64,000 nt of DNA, from assembly GCF_041053055.1 (NCBI RefSeq), contig NZ_CP163443.1, positions 4,092,001 through 4,156,000 of the forward strand, read 5' to 3'. Origin of the DNA: Streptomyces sp. R41 (GTDB taxonomy: Bacteria; Actinomycetota; Actinomycetes; Streptomycetales; Streptomycetaceae). Every line of letters starts with the position of its first letter. Positions within the stretch are counted from its first letter, which is position 1. The notes under the pieces were generated by a model that saw only the letters and a program-made list of their open reading frames with translations, was not told where the DNA came from and made no database searches. The translations under genes and the position numbers were made by a program. Shown here in pieces: positions 7,294 to 16,275 of this stretch.

Positions 7294-8667
7294 TCAGGAG
7301 AAGAGCCGCCGCCATGTCTCCGGCCCCGGATAACCGTCCGCCGCGCCGCCGCGCCAGCCCTGGGAACGCTGGAACGCCTCGACGTTGCGCCGGTCCGCCT
7401 CGCCCCAGCGCGGTCCGGGACCCGTTGTGTAGTACTTGCCGAACCCTTTCTTCATCAGCTGCTTTCCGAGCCGGGTGACGTACGCGTTGTGCGCACCCGG
7501 CCGGAACATCGCGCGCCCCGGATAGCCGGACACCCCGTGCGAGGAGGCGCCCGAGGTATCCGTGGAACCCTCCGCGGAACCCTTCGTCCCGGGAGACCCC
7601 TCGGCCTCGGAGTCACCCGTCGCCGCGCCCGGAATGTCCTTGCCCTTCTTCCCCACCAGGTACGACCACGTCTCGGGCCCCGGGAGCCCGTCCGCCTCCG
7701 CTCCGGCCCAGCCCTGCGCCCGCTGGAACGCCCGGGTGGCCTGCCGGTCCGCGTCCGACCAGCGCGGTCCCGGGCCCGTGGCGTAGAAGCGGCCCGCGCC
7801 CCGGTCCACGAGGAGGCGGCCCAGTTGGGTGACGTATGCGTTGTTCGCGCCGGGGCCGAAGTACGCGTCCCCCGGGTAGCCGGTGTTCTGCGCGTCCGAC
7901 GAGGCCGCGCCCGCGCCGCTCATACCCTCGGTCAGCCCCTTGTACCGGTAGGCCACATAGCGGTCCGAGTTGCTCCAGTACGCGTACGGGGTGGCCTGTT
8001 TCCGGGTGTGCGGGCGGGTCTGCTCGTACGCGAGGTAATAGCTGTGCGTGTAGTCCGTCCAGCCGCCGAAAAGGACGACGTGCGAGCCTCTCTCGGGATC
8101 GTCGGGATTGTGGAAGAGGAGAATGTCGCCCGGCTGCAGCTGATCGCGGGAAATCCGCACGCCGAAGGTGCTCAGGCTGCCCGTCCATTCGTTTCCCGGC
8201 AGGCCCCAGGCCATCGAGACGAAGCCGGAGCAGTCCTGTCGGTACCCGTCCGGCCGGTACGCGTACATGTCGTACGGCACCCGCGCGGCCACCCACTTCT
8301 TGGCCCGGTTGACGATCTCGGCCCGGGTGGTCGTGGGCGCCTCGGCCACGGTCGAGGGCTTTGCGGGTTTCGCCGGTTTGCCGCCGGGCCCGTGCAGCGG
8401 GGCCTTGCCGCCCTGCGGGGTGTCGGGCTCGTCACCTGCGGGAACGCCCGGCCGGGCGGGTCCGTGCGCGACCGCGACCGCCGGCACCGACTGGCCCACG
8501 CCGAGGACGGTGCCCGCCGCCGCGGCCAGGACGAGCGCCTTGCGGGCCGCCGGATGGCCCAAGGGCCCCGAGAGCGAGGAATACGGCATGACGCGTCGCC
8601 AGTGAACGCATCCGGGGCAGTCGCAGTCGCTCGCGGGATCGAACTCCTCGAATACCGGAGCCGCCAT
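7294..8667 (-). CDS. NlpC/P60-type protein with two C-terminal peptidoglycan-binding repeats
   Basis: A 457-aa putative cell-wall hydrolase. It starts with a Cys-containing cytoplasmic segment (DCDCPGCVHWRR) and a hydrophobic anchor (ALVLAAAAGTVLGVG). The NlpC/P60-like domain has candidate catalytic Cys in RQDCSGFVSMAW and His in ERGSHVVLFGGW. Two near-identical repeats of about 75 residues follow (PG-AYVT-LG-L-GPGPRW-ADR-AFQR-QGW-GPETW), separated by a Ser/Gly/Thr linker; these resemble peptidoglycan-binding modules. The ATG at 8667 is preceded by GAGGGG at good spacing, and the 27 upstream codons look non-coding. The Cys-rich N-terminus ahead of the membrane helix is unusual for an exported hydrolase and may bind metal. 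Confidence 0.88.
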   Translation of the reverse strand: MAAPVFEEFDPASDCDCPGCVHWRRVMPYSSLSGPLGHPAARKALVLAAAAGTVLGVGQSVPAVAVAHGPARPGVPAGDEPDTPQGGKAPLHGPGGKPAKPAKPSTVAEAPTTTRAEIVNRAKKWVAARVPYDMYAYRPDGYRQDCSGFVSMAWGLPGNEWTGSLSTFGVRISRDQLQPGDILLFHNPDDPERGSHVVLFGGWTDYTHSYYLAYEQTRPHTRKQATPYAYWSNSDRYVAYRYKGLTEGMSGAGAASSDAQNTGYPGDAYFGPGANNAYVTQLGRLLVDRGAGRFYATGPGPRWSDADRQATRAFQRAQGWAGAEADGLPGPETWSYLVGKKGKDIPGAATGDSEAEGSPGTKGSAEGSTDTSGASSHGVSGYPGRAMFRPGAHNAYVTRLGKQLMKKGFGKYYTTGPGPRWGEADRRNVEAFQRSQGWRGGAADGYPGPETWRRLFS

Positions 8668-8853
8668 GCGAATCCCCTCACACTCCAGGTGGAAATGTCC
8701 GCAGTTCTGCACAGTCGTCAGTTTCTCAACCCTCCTCCGGTGTCGCATGTTGACGGTCCGAATGATGTACAGGACCCCTCCGACCTGGTCCGGAGAGCCT
8801 CCCCGGTGGTCCAGAGCACCCCACCCGGTCGGATAGAGTTCTCGGGTCAGCCG

Positions 8854-8927
8854 GCGCCGCTAGCTCAGTTGGTTAGAGCAGCTGACTCTTAATCAGCGGG
8901 TCCGGGGTTCGAGTCCCTGGCGGCGCA
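8854..8927 (+). tRNA. tRNA-Lys (anticodon CTT), second copy
   Basis: Identical over all 74 bases to the copy at 502-575. The acceptor stem is GCGCCGC (8854-8860) / GCGGCGC (8920-8926) with discriminator A8927 and anticodon CTT. A perfect hairpin follows it. Confidence 0.97.
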
Positions 8928-8933
8928 CCGACC

Positions 8934-8967
8934 GATGGGGGCCCTCGCAGCTGCGAGGGCCCCCATC
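8934..8967 (+). terminator. Perfect 17-bp hairpin terminator after tRNA-Lys
   Basis: GATGGGGGCCCTCGCAG (8934-8950) and its exact reverse complement (8951-8967) abut with no spacer, six bases after the tRNA 3' end. This is a strong intrinsic terminator without a U-tract. Confidence 0.85.
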
Positions 8968-9334
8968 GCCGTACGCGCACGCCGACCCCAACCTCGTACA
9001 CGCGTCCCAATGAGCGCGTATGACCGGTTAACACCGCGTTTCGCATCTTGCGATCAAGATGGACGGCGTAGAACCCTGGGCTTCAAGGGACTGTCGATAC
9101 ATGACAGTTGGGGGCTTGGCCGGTTGCGGGCATGGGGGGTTGGGGGCCCCGTTCATGGACAGATGTCGAGGGGGGCATCATGCAACCGGAAGGTCGTCGT
9201 TCCATGTCTATAGGGTGTGGATGATGTGGTGACGCTGGCCTGCCAGTGATGCGTCCGTGACGGTCGAGGGGGACCCGAGCGGACGACAGAAACCGACGAA
9301 CACGCACCTGACCGTGCGTGCGGGGGGATGACTC
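8968..9334 (+). other. Upstream region of cslA, no gene
   Basis: No open frame with a start signal is supported. The stretch is somewhat less GC-rich around 9010-9230 and should hold the cslA promoter. Just before cslA there is a short stem (CGCAC...GTGCG near 9302-9316) and the ribosome binding site GGGGGGATGACTC directly ahead of the ATG. Confidence 0.5.
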
Positions 9335-11281
9335 ATGACGTCGACGCCGACGGGCGCCCGGCAGAACTTCGACCCGTCAGAGACGACCCAGCTCAGGGTG
9401 CCATCGCACCGGACGGGCGGCTTCCGGAGGATAAAGAAGTCTCTTCCGAGATACGACTACGAGCACTACAGCCGGCTCGCGGGCCCCCTCACACAGCCCG
9501 ACCCGAACAAGCCGTACAAGGTGCAGTACCGCTCGCTGCTGTCGCAGGAGCCGCACCGCATAAGGGCCGCGCTCATGCTGGGCGCCGCGCCGCTGCTCTC
9601 GCTGATCCTGCTCGGCTGGCTGCTCCAGCCCGAGCACTGGACCGAACGCGACTATCCGGCCTACGACTTCCTGCCGGCCCTCGACATCGTGATGCTGGTC
9701 TCGATCGGTCTGATCGAGTTCTTCCGCTGCATGAACGTGCTGTCGAACGCGCACGCCACCCTGGTCGCCCGCGACCCCATCCCGGTGGTGCCCGAGACCG
9801 GCACCAGAGTCGCCTTCCTCACCTCCTTCGTGCCCGGCAAGGAACCCCTCGCCATGGTGACGAAGACCCTGGAGGCGGCCGTCAAGCTGCGCCACCGGGG
9901 CCTTCTGCACGTCTGGCTCCTCGACGAGGGCGACGACCCCGAGGTGAAGGAGGTGTGCAAGCGCCTCGGCGTGCACCACTTCTCCCGCAAGGGCGTCGCG
10001 AAGTGGAACCAGGCCAAGGGCCCGCACCGCGCCAAGACCAAGCACGGCAACTACAACGCCTGGCTGGAAGCGCACGGCGACGACTACGACTACTTCGCCT
10101 CGGTCGACACCGACCATGTGCCGCTGCCCAACTACCTGGAGCGGATGCTCGGCTTCTTCCGCGACCCGGACGTCGGCTTCGTCATCGGCCCGCAGGTGTA
10201 CGGCAACTACGACAACCCCATCACCAAGGCCGCCGAGTCCCAGCAGTTCCTCTTCCACGCGCTGATCCAGCGGGCCGGCAACGCCTACGGCGCGCCGATG
10301 TTCGTGGGTACCTCCAACGCCGTACGCATCAAGGCGCTGAAGCAGATCGGCGGTCTGTACGACTCGATCACCGAGGACATGGCGACCGGCTTCGAGATCC
10401 ACCGCCACAAGAACCCGGCCACGGGCAAGAAGTGGCGCTCGGTCTACACCCCGGACGTACTCGCGGTCGGTGAGGGCCCGAACGCCTGGACGGACTTCTT
10501 CACCCAGCAGCTGCGCTGGTCCAGAGGCACGTACGAGACGATCCTCAAGCAGTACTGGAAGGGCTTCTACTCGCTGCCGCCGAGCAAGCTCTTCAACTAC
10601 ACGATGATGATCATCTTCTACCCGATGTCGGCCCTCAACTGGATCCTCGCGGCGCTGAGTTGCGCGCTGTTCCTGGGCCTGGGCGCCTCGGGTGTGAACA
10701 TCGACCCGACGGTCTGGCTGATGCTGTACGGCAACGCGTCCGCGCTGCAGATCGGCCTGTACATCTGGAACCGCCGCCACAACGTCTCCCCGCACGAGCC
10801 CGAGGGCTCGGGCGGCGTGGCCGGCATGGTGATGTCGGCGCTCTCCGCGCCCATCTACGCCCGGTCCCTGATGGACGCCGTGCTGCGCCGCAAGAGCAAG
10901 TTCGTGGTGACGCCCAAGGGCGATTCGGCGAGCCCCGACACGCTGTTCGGGACCTTCCGGATCCACCTGTTCTTCATTCTGGTCTTCGCCGGCTCCATCG
11001 TCGCCGGTGTCATGCTCGGGCACTCGCACCCGGCGATGATCACCTGGGCCACCTTCGCCCTGCTGATCACCGCCTCGCCGATCTTCGCGTGGCGCTGGAC
11101 CCTGCGCCAGGCGAAGAAGAAGCCCCCGGTCCCGCCCGAAGCCGTGGCCGTTCCTCCGCAGGCCTCCGTGCCGCAGCAGGAGCAGCACGCCCCGCATGCG
11201 CCGCAGCACAAGCCGACTTGGGCCGCGACCGGCGGGAACGACCAGACGATGCAGATCACCCTTGGGGGACGTAACAAATGA
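9335..11281 (+). CDS. cslA: Cellulose synthase-like glycosyltransferase CslA (GT2)
   Basis: Processive family-2 glycosyltransferase of 648 aa that polymerises a beta-glucan-like chain at hyphal tips from a UDP-sugar. Catalytic motifs are in order: the nucleotide-binding Asp region (LLDEGDDPEV), DTDHV (DxD), ITEDMATG (TED) and QQLRWSRG (QxxRW). Hydrophobic helices flank the catalytic domain: two before it (ALMLGAAPLLSLILLGWLL and LDIVMLVSIGLIEFF) and several after QxxRW. A Pro/Gln/Ala-rich cytoplasmic tail follows. The neighbour order and length match S. coelicolor cslA (SCO2836), needed for tip glycan, attachment and hyphal development. The ATG at 9335 has GGGGGG upstream. The stop overlaps the glxA start by four bases. 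Confidence 0.96.
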   Translation: MTSTPTGARQNFDPSETTQLRVPSHRTGGFRRIKKSLPRYDYEHYSRLAGPLTQPDPNKPYKVQYRSLLSQEPHRIRAALMLGAAPLLSLILLGWLLQPEHWTERDYPAYDFLPALDIVMLVSIGLIEFFRCMNVLSNAHATLVARDPIPVVPETGTRVAFLTSFVPGKEPLAMVTKTLEAAVKLRHRGLLHVWLLDEGDDPEVKEVCKRLGVHHFSRKGVAKWNQAKGPHRAKTKHGNYNAWLEAHGDDYDYFASVDTDHVPLPNYLERMLGFFRDPDVGFVIGPQVYGNYDNPITKAAESQQFLFHALIQRAGNAYGAPMFVGTSNAVRIKALKQIGGLYDSITEDMATGFEIHRHKNPATGKKWRSVYTPDVLAVGEGPNAWTDFFTQQLRWSRGTYETILKQYWKGFYSLPPSKLFNYTMMIIFYPMSALNWILAALSCALFLGLGASGVNIDPTVWLMLYGNASALQIGLYIWNRRHNVSPHEPEGSGGVAGMVMSALSAPIYARSLMDAVLRRKSKFVVTPKGDSASPDTLFGTFRIHLFFILVFAGSIVAGVMLGHSHPAMITWATFALLITASPIFAWRWTLRQAKKKPPVPPEAVAVPPQASVPQQEQHAPHAPQHKPTWAATGGNDQTMQITLGGRNK

Positions 11282-13215
11282 AAGACGGTGCCCGCCGCCG
11301 CCGTGCCCGCCGCCTCGCGATAACCGGGGCGGTGGTGGTCGCTCTGGCCGGGATGAACGGGCCGTGGCTGTATCGCTTCGGAACGGACAAGTACCACCAG
11401 TACACGATCAACAAGCCGGAGTACAAAGCCGCCAACGGCCACTGGGACATCATCGATTTCCCCCAGCAGTACCGGCTGAACACGATCCACGCGGCCCTGC
11501 TGCACACCGGCAAGATCCTGCTGATCGCGGGCTCGGGCAACAATCAGGACAACTTCGACGCGAAGAAGTTCGACACGCGCATCTGGGACCCGGTCAAGGG
11601 CACCATCAAGAAGATCCCGACGCCGGCCGACCTCTTCTGCACGGGCCACACGCAGCTCGCCAACGGCAATCTGCTGATCGCCGGAGGCACCAAGCGGTAC
11701 GAGACGCTGAAGGGTGACGTCACCAAGGCCGGCGGCCTGATGGTGGTCCACAACGAGAACCCGGACAAGCCGATCACGCTGCCCGCGGGCACCAAGTTCA
11801 CCGGCAAGAAGAACGGCAAGACGTTCGTCTCCAAGGACCCGGTGCTCGTACCGCGCGCCAAGAAGGTCTTCGACAAGGCGACCGGCACGTTCCTGCGCAA
11901 CGACCCGGGCCTCGGCCGCATCTACGTCGAGGCGCACAAGAGCGGCCAGAAGTACGAGACGGGCACCCAGGACAACTACCGCATCCAGGGCCTGACGGGC
12001 ACGGACGCCCGCAACACGTACGGCATCGCGCAGAAGCTCGCCCTGGACAAGAAGGACTTCCAGGGGATCCGGGACGCATACGAGTTCGATCCGGTCGCCG
12101 AGAGGTACATCAAGGTCGACCCGATGAACGAGGCCCGCTGGTACCCGACGCTGACCACCCTGTCGGACGGCAAGGTCCTCAGCCTCTCCGGTCTCGACGA
12201 GATCGGCCAGCTGGTCCCGGGCAAGAACGAGGTCTTCGACCCGAAGACCAAGAAGTGGACCTACACCAAGGGCATCCGGCAGTTCCCGACCTACCCGGCG
12301 ATCTCCCTGATGCAGAACGGCAAGCTCTTCTACTCGGGCTCGAACGCCGGTTACGGCCCCGACGACGTCGGCCGCGACCCCGGCGTCTGGGACCTGGCCA
12401 GCAACAAGTTCACCAAGCTCAAGGGCCTCAGCGACCCGAACATGATGGAGACGTCCGGCACGGTGCTGCTGCCGCCCGCGCAGGACGAGAAGTACATGGT
12501 GATCGGCGGCGGCGGGGTCGGCGAGTCCAAGCTGTCCAGCAAGAAGACCCGGCTCATCGACCTCAAGGCCAAGAACCCGAAGTTCGTCGACGGGCCGGAG
12601 CTGGAGAAGGGCACCCGCTATCCGCAGTCCTCGATCCTGCCCGACGACACCGTGCTGGTGTCCGGCGGCTCCGAGGACTACCGCGGGCGCAGCGACTCCA
12701 ACATCCTCCAGGCGCGGATCTACAACCCCACGTCGAACACCTTCGACCGGGTCGCGGACCCGCTCGTGGGCCGCAACTACCACTCGGGCTCGATCCTGCT
12801 GCCCGACGGCCGCGTGGTGTTCTTCGGCTCCAACTCGCTCTACGCGGACAAGGCCAACACCAAGCCCGCCACGTTCGAGCAGCGCATCGAGATCTACACA
12901 CCGCCGTACCTCTTCCACGGCTCGCAGCCCTCGCTCTCGGGCGGCCCGAAGACGATCGCCCGCGGCGCGTCCGCGACGTTCACCTCGCAGCACGTCACGT
13001 CCATCAAGACGGCCCGGCTGATCCGGCCGAGCGCGTCCACCCACGTCACCGACGTCGACCAGCGGTCCATCGCGCTGGACTTCAAGAAGACGAAGAGCGG
13101 GATCACGGTGACCGTTCCGAAGAACCGCAACCTCGTCGAGTCCGGCTGGTACATGCTGTTCGTGACGGACGACCAAGGGACACCGAGCAAGGCCCAGTGG
13201 GTCAAGGTGCCTTGA
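11278..13215 (+). CDS. glxA: GlxA, galactose oxidase-like mono-copper radical oxidase
   Basis: Membrane-anchored extracellular copper enzyme of 645 aa with a Tyr-Cys cross-linked radical cofactor, acting with CslA in depositing the tip glycan. One N-terminal hydrophobic helix follows a very basic start (KDGARRRRARRL). Kelch-like beta-propeller repeats and a C-terminal DUF1929/E-set domain (VTSIKTARLIRPSASTHV) follow. Cys121, in the motif LFCTGH, is at exactly the position known for the cross-linking cysteine of Streptomyces GlxA. The candidate copper-ligand segments NYHSGSILLPDGRV and STHVTDVDQR are present. Translation is coupled to cslA through an ATGA overlap. The known homologue is SCO2837. 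Confidence 0.96.
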   Translation: MKDGARRRRARRLAITGAVVVALAGMNGPWLYRFGTDKYHQYTINKPEYKAANGHWDIIDFPQQYRLNTIHAALLHTGKILLIAGSGNNQDNFDAKKFDTRIWDPVKGTIKKIPTPADLFCTGHTQLANGNLLIAGGTKRYETLKGDVTKAGGLMVVHNENPDKPITLPAGTKFTGKKNGKTFVSKDPVLVPRAKKVFDKATGTFLRNDPGLGRIYVEAHKSGQKYETGTQDNYRIQGLTGTDARNTYGIAQKLALDKKDFQGIRDAYEFDPVAERYIKVDPMNEARWYPTLTTLSDGKVLSLSGLDEIGQLVPGKNEVFDPKTKKWTYTKGIRQFPTYPAISLMQNGKLFYSGSNAGYGPDDVGRDPGVWDLASNKFTKLKGLSDPNMMETSGTVLLPPAQDEKYMVIGGGGVGESKLSSKKTRLIDLKAKNPKFVDGPELEKGTRYPQSSILPDDTVLVSGGSEDYRGRSDSNILQARIYNPTSNTFDRVADPLVGRNYHSGSILLPDGRVVFFGSNSLYADKANTKPATFEQRIEIYTPPYLFHGSQPSLSGGPKTIARGASATFTSQHVTSIKTARLIRPSASTHVTDVDQRSIALDFKKTKSGITVTVPKNRNLVESGWYMLFVTDDQGTPSKAQWVKVP

Positions 13216-13226
13216 TCTCTTGAGTG

Positions 13227-13293
13227 GTACGTGACGGGGGGGCGCCCTCCGCCGGACCTGAACCCGGCGGAGGGCGCCCCCCCCGTCACGTAC
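13227..13293. terminator. Long bidirectional hairpin between convergent glxA and cslZ
   Basis: A 29-base arm (13227-13255) is the reverse complement of a 30-base arm (13264-13293), interrupted only by one extra C in a G7/C8 tract, with an 8-base loop. It starts 11 bases after the glxA stop and ends 6 bases before the cslZ stop, so it can terminate both transcripts. Confidence 0.85.
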
Positions 13294-13299
13294 GGGCCG

Positions 13300-14319
13300 C
13301 TACTTGGAAGCCTTCGCGAGCTTCAGCGCGTAGTCCGCCCACCACTGGCCGGCCTTCGGCCCGCCCTTGCACGTGCCGTCCGACTCGCCGGGCCGCTTGA
13401 TCCACAGGTACGCGTCGACGAGCGGATCGGCGGTCTTGGTCGTCGGGGTCTCGCCGAGCGCGCGGCCCGGCGGGTTGCACCAGTTCTCGTCCGCCTTGCC
13501 GCCCGTGTACGGGCCGTTGCCGTTGCGGCTGGTGTCGATGACGAAGTGTTTGCCCCCCACCTTCGCGGACAGCTGCTTGCCGTACGCGATGGAGTCCTGG
13601 GTCGAGTAGAAGTTGGAGACGTTGACGGAGAAACCGTCGGCCTGGTCGATGCCCGCCCACTGGAGCGGCTGGAAGATCTGGTCGGGGTGACCCCAGCCCG
13701 CGTTGCCCGCGTCCAGGTACACCTTGGTGTTCTTCAGGGCCTTGAGCTTGGCGATGGCGCCCTTGAGGAGGTCGTAGCGCTCCTCGTGGTATTCGTCCGG
13801 GGTGCACTGGTTGACCAGGTGCAGGATCGCGTCCGGCTCCAGGATGACCGTGGCCGGCCGGTCCTCGATGCCCTTGGCGACCCCGTCGATCCAGGTCCGG
13901 TAGGCGTTGCCGTCCGCGGCGCCTCCTTGCGAGAACTGGCCGCAGTCGCGATGCGGGATGTTGTAGAGGACCAGGATCGCGGCGCGGTCGGCCTTCTCGG
14001 CGGCCTCGGTGAAGCCGCGCGCCTCCTGTTCCGGATTCTCCGGCCCGATCCACTCACCGGTCGGCTGCTCGGCGATCTTGCGGATCTGCTCGGCGTCGTC
14101 CTTTTTGCCTGCCTTCACAAACGCGGAGACCTGCTCGGCCGCGTTCCCATCCGGATTGACCCAGAACGGGTCCGAATTCTTGGGCTGCTGTGTGACCTTG
14201 GAACCGGAACCGTCGCCCTTGTCGCTGTCGCCCCCGGAGGAGAAACACCCGGCGAGCAGCAGTGCCGCCCCCGCCACCGCAACGGACGCCCGTGCCCCGG
14301 CCCCCCTCGTGCCGTACAT
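13300..14319 (-). CDS. cslZ: CslZ, GH6 endoglucanase lipoprotein
   Basis: Cell-surface glycoside hydrolase of family 6 (beta-1,4-glucanase), 339 aa, the partner of the cslA-glxA glycan system. The signal peptide ends in the lipobox LLAGC, so the mature protein should be lipid-anchored. Both GH6 signatures are present: LYNIPHRDCGQFS (with the catalytic-region Arg-Asp-Cys) and VILEPDAI (Glu-Pro-Asp). The late DTSRNGNGP and WIKRPGESDG stretches are also typical. The ATG at 14319 has GGGGGAG five bases upstream and gives a proper lipoprotein leader; the longer frame adds 75 unlikely residues. It faces glxA across the long hairpin, as in the SCO2836-SCO2838 order. Confidence 0.94.
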   Translation of the reverse strand: MYGTRGAGARASVAVAGAALLLAGCFSSGGDSDKGDGSGSKVTQQPKNSDPFWVNPDGNAAEQVSAFVKAGKKDDAEQIRKIAEQPTGEWIGPENPEQEARGFTEAAEKADRAAILVLYNIPHRDCGQFSQGGAADGNAYRTWIDGVAKGIEDRPATVILEPDAILHLVNQCTPDEYHEERYDLLKGAIAKLKALKNTKVYLDAGNAGWGHPDQIFQPLQWAGIDQADGFSVNVSNFYSTQDSIAYGKQLSAKVGGKHFVIDTSRNGNGPYTGGKADENWCNPPGRALGETPTTKTADPLVDAYLWIKRPGESDGTCKGGPKAGQWWADYALKLAKASK

Positions 14320-14483
14320 CCAACTCCCCCTTGGGTGCACCGTCCTAAGTCTCAATCCTGACATACGTCTCGCGCCGCCCACGAGGTCGCCCGACGTTGT
14401 CGGAGAGCTGTTACAGCCCTGGCCCTCCGGGTAGGCGCGGCTGAGCGAGGGAGACGGGGGACAAAAGAATCGGGGTACGGGAC

Positions 14484-15303
14484 ATGCACCACGGCAGCCG
14501 GGAAATGCTGCTGGCGTCGGCCCTGCTGGAAGCCTCGGACACACTCTCCGACGCTTTCGACGTCGAGCACTATCTGCAGCGCCTGTCCGATCACTGCGTG
14601 GAGATCCTCGGCGCGCGGGCCGCCGGGATCATGCTGATCGACGGCGGCGAGGAAGTGTCGCTCGCGGTGAGCAGTCGCCAACAGGAGGTCGCGCTCGACC
14701 TGTTGGCCGTCCAGCACCACGGCGGTCCCTGCCTCGACAGCTACGGCACGGGACGGCCCGTCCCGCCCATCTCGATCCGCGTGGCCCATGCCGCCTCCCG
14801 CTGGCCCGACTTCACCGAGCGGGCGCTGCGCCATGACATCGCCGCGACCTTCGCGGTCCCGCTGCGCCGCCGCGAGACACTGCTCGGCGCGCTCAACGTC
14901 TTCGTGCCCACCCTCCCCGAGCACGAGCCCGAGGAGGACGGGAGCGTGCGGCTCGCCCAGGTCCTCGCCGACGCGGCGGCCGTCGGGCTGCAGAACCACC
15001 GGCTGTACGCGCAGTACCGCACCCTGGCCGAGCAGTTGCAGATGGCCCTCTCCAGCCGCGTACGCATCGAACAGGCGAAGGGCATGCTCGCGGAGCGCTG
15101 GGGCACAGGGGTCGATCAGGCCTTCATGACGCTGCGCCAGTACGCGCGCCGGCACCGGCTGCCGCTGGACGAGGTCGCGACGGGAGTGATCGACGGCTCG
15201 GTGGACCGGGACGATCTGGGGGGGGCGGGCCGCCGGAGTCTTCGTGAGGGCTCCAGCGGGGGAGGGCGACTTCGACAAAGGCACCTTCCACCTGCGCGGA
15301 TGA
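14484..15303 (+). CDS. GAF-ANTAR RNA-binding regulator, apparently frameshifted at a G8 tract
   Basis: The N-terminal GAF domain covers about residues 10-160 (YLQRLSDHCVEILGARAAGIML, RHDIAATFAVPLRR). The ANTAR domain follows (LQMALSSRVRIEQAKGMLAERWG through EVATGVIDG). It should bind paired hairpins in mRNA and act as an antiterminator. In the sequence as given the frame does not stop after the ANTAR domain but runs 2 kb, antisense through the sortase genes, to 16496. Deleting one G from the run of eight at 15218-15225 restores a short tail ending RAPAGEGDFDKGTFHLRG and a TGA at 15301-15303, close to the expected size. I therefore annotate 14484-15303 and suspect a homopolymer sequencing error or a genuine slip site. 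Confidence 0.8.
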
Positions 15304-15605
15304 CACACAGCCATCGGTTGTCGACATGGCGTCAAACAACCTCTAGGCCGGAACGCTCATCCGTTCTACAGTTGCCTCAAACGGCCCCAGCCCCCGGCCG
15401 ATTGCGCCGTCCGCCCACCCCTCGCAGACGGCCCCCCAGAACCTCCCGCGCCGGTCGCCGGGTTACTCCCGCAGCCCGTGCGCGCGCGGTCGAGGACCAG
15501 CCCGGTCGGCGGTTTCGGGGGGAGCGGGCCGTCGACCGGGCCAGGTGCGGCTCGCGGCTCGCTCACGCTCACGCTCACGCTCACGGCCAACGTACGGCCT
15601 GCGGC
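15304..15605. repeat. Non-coding gap with a short hexamer repeat
   Basis: No gene is supported between the ANTAR gene and the sortase stop. Around 15558-15584 the hexamer GCTCAC is repeated four times in tandem (one copy followed directly by the next). The remainder is plain GC-rich sequence. Confidence 0.45.
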
Positions 15606-16274
15606 TCACAATCCGCTTCCGGTGAGGTACGCCGACACGATCACGTTCGCCGTATAGGTGCGGCTCGCGCGGTCGAACGTGCCGCCGCAGGTGATGAGCC
15701 GCAGCTCGGCCCGCCCCGACTTGCGTACGCCGTACGCCTGTTGGGCGTCGAAGTCGTCGCGCGGGAGCACTTGGACGTCGTCCACGGTGAACTCGGCGAC
15801 CGTCCCGTCGTCGCGGATCACGCGGACGCTCTCGCCCGGCCGAACCGTGCTGAGCTTGTAGAAGACCGCGGGCCGGGTCTCGGTGTCCACGTGCCCCACG
15901 AACAGCGCGGTCCCGGCGGCCCCCGGTTTCGCCCCGGCCGCGTACCAGCCGACCACGCCGGGCTGGTCGAACGGCGGCGGATCGATCGCGCCCTGCGCGT
16001 CGAGCCCGCGGGCCACGACGGGTGCCTGCACCCCCATCGACGGGATGTCGATGCGCTGCGGCCGCGCGCTGCCCAGCGGCTTCACCGCGGGCGGCAGTCG
16101 CACCTCCGGCGGCCGTCCGACGGCCGCGATGTCCCCCGTCGTGGTCGGCGCCGATATCCCCTGGCGCAGATCCGTCGCCTCGCGGCCCCACAGCCACAGC
16201 CCGAGCAGCAGCACGACCCAGGCGACACCGGTGATCAGGCGCCCGCTGCCGGAGGAACGCTCCCGTTCGGACAT
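15606..16274 (-). CDS. Class F sortase
   Basis: A 222-aa membrane-anchored transpeptidase-like protein. It has one N-terminal hydrophobic helix (LITGVAWVVLLLGLWLWG) and a sortase beta-barrel with the catalytic His in ALFVGHVDTETRP and the catalytic Cys in LRLITCGGTFDRAS; the conserved Arg lies in the following residues (DRASRTY). The short class F form is common in actinobacteria and is often paired with a small secreted protein. Here that partner ends one base before the sortase start, so the two form an operon. Confidence 0.9.
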   Translation of the reverse strand: MSERERSSGSGRLITGVAWVVLLLGLWLWGREATDLRQGISAPTTTGDIAAVGRPPEVRLPPAVKPLGSARPQRIDIPSMGVQAPVVARGLDAQGAIDPPPFDQPGVVGWYAAGAKPGAAGTALFVGHVDTETRPAVFYKLSTVRPGESVRVIRDDGTVAEFTVDDVQVLPRDDFDAQQAYGVRKSGRAELRLITCGGTFDRASRTYTANVIVSAYLTGSGL

Positions 16275-16275
16275 G

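Noticed and set aside
10855..13176. Long antisense frame of 773 aa opposite cslA/glxA
   Set aside because: A shadow produced by high third-position GC. Both strands are open, but motifs and start signals belong to cslA and glxA.
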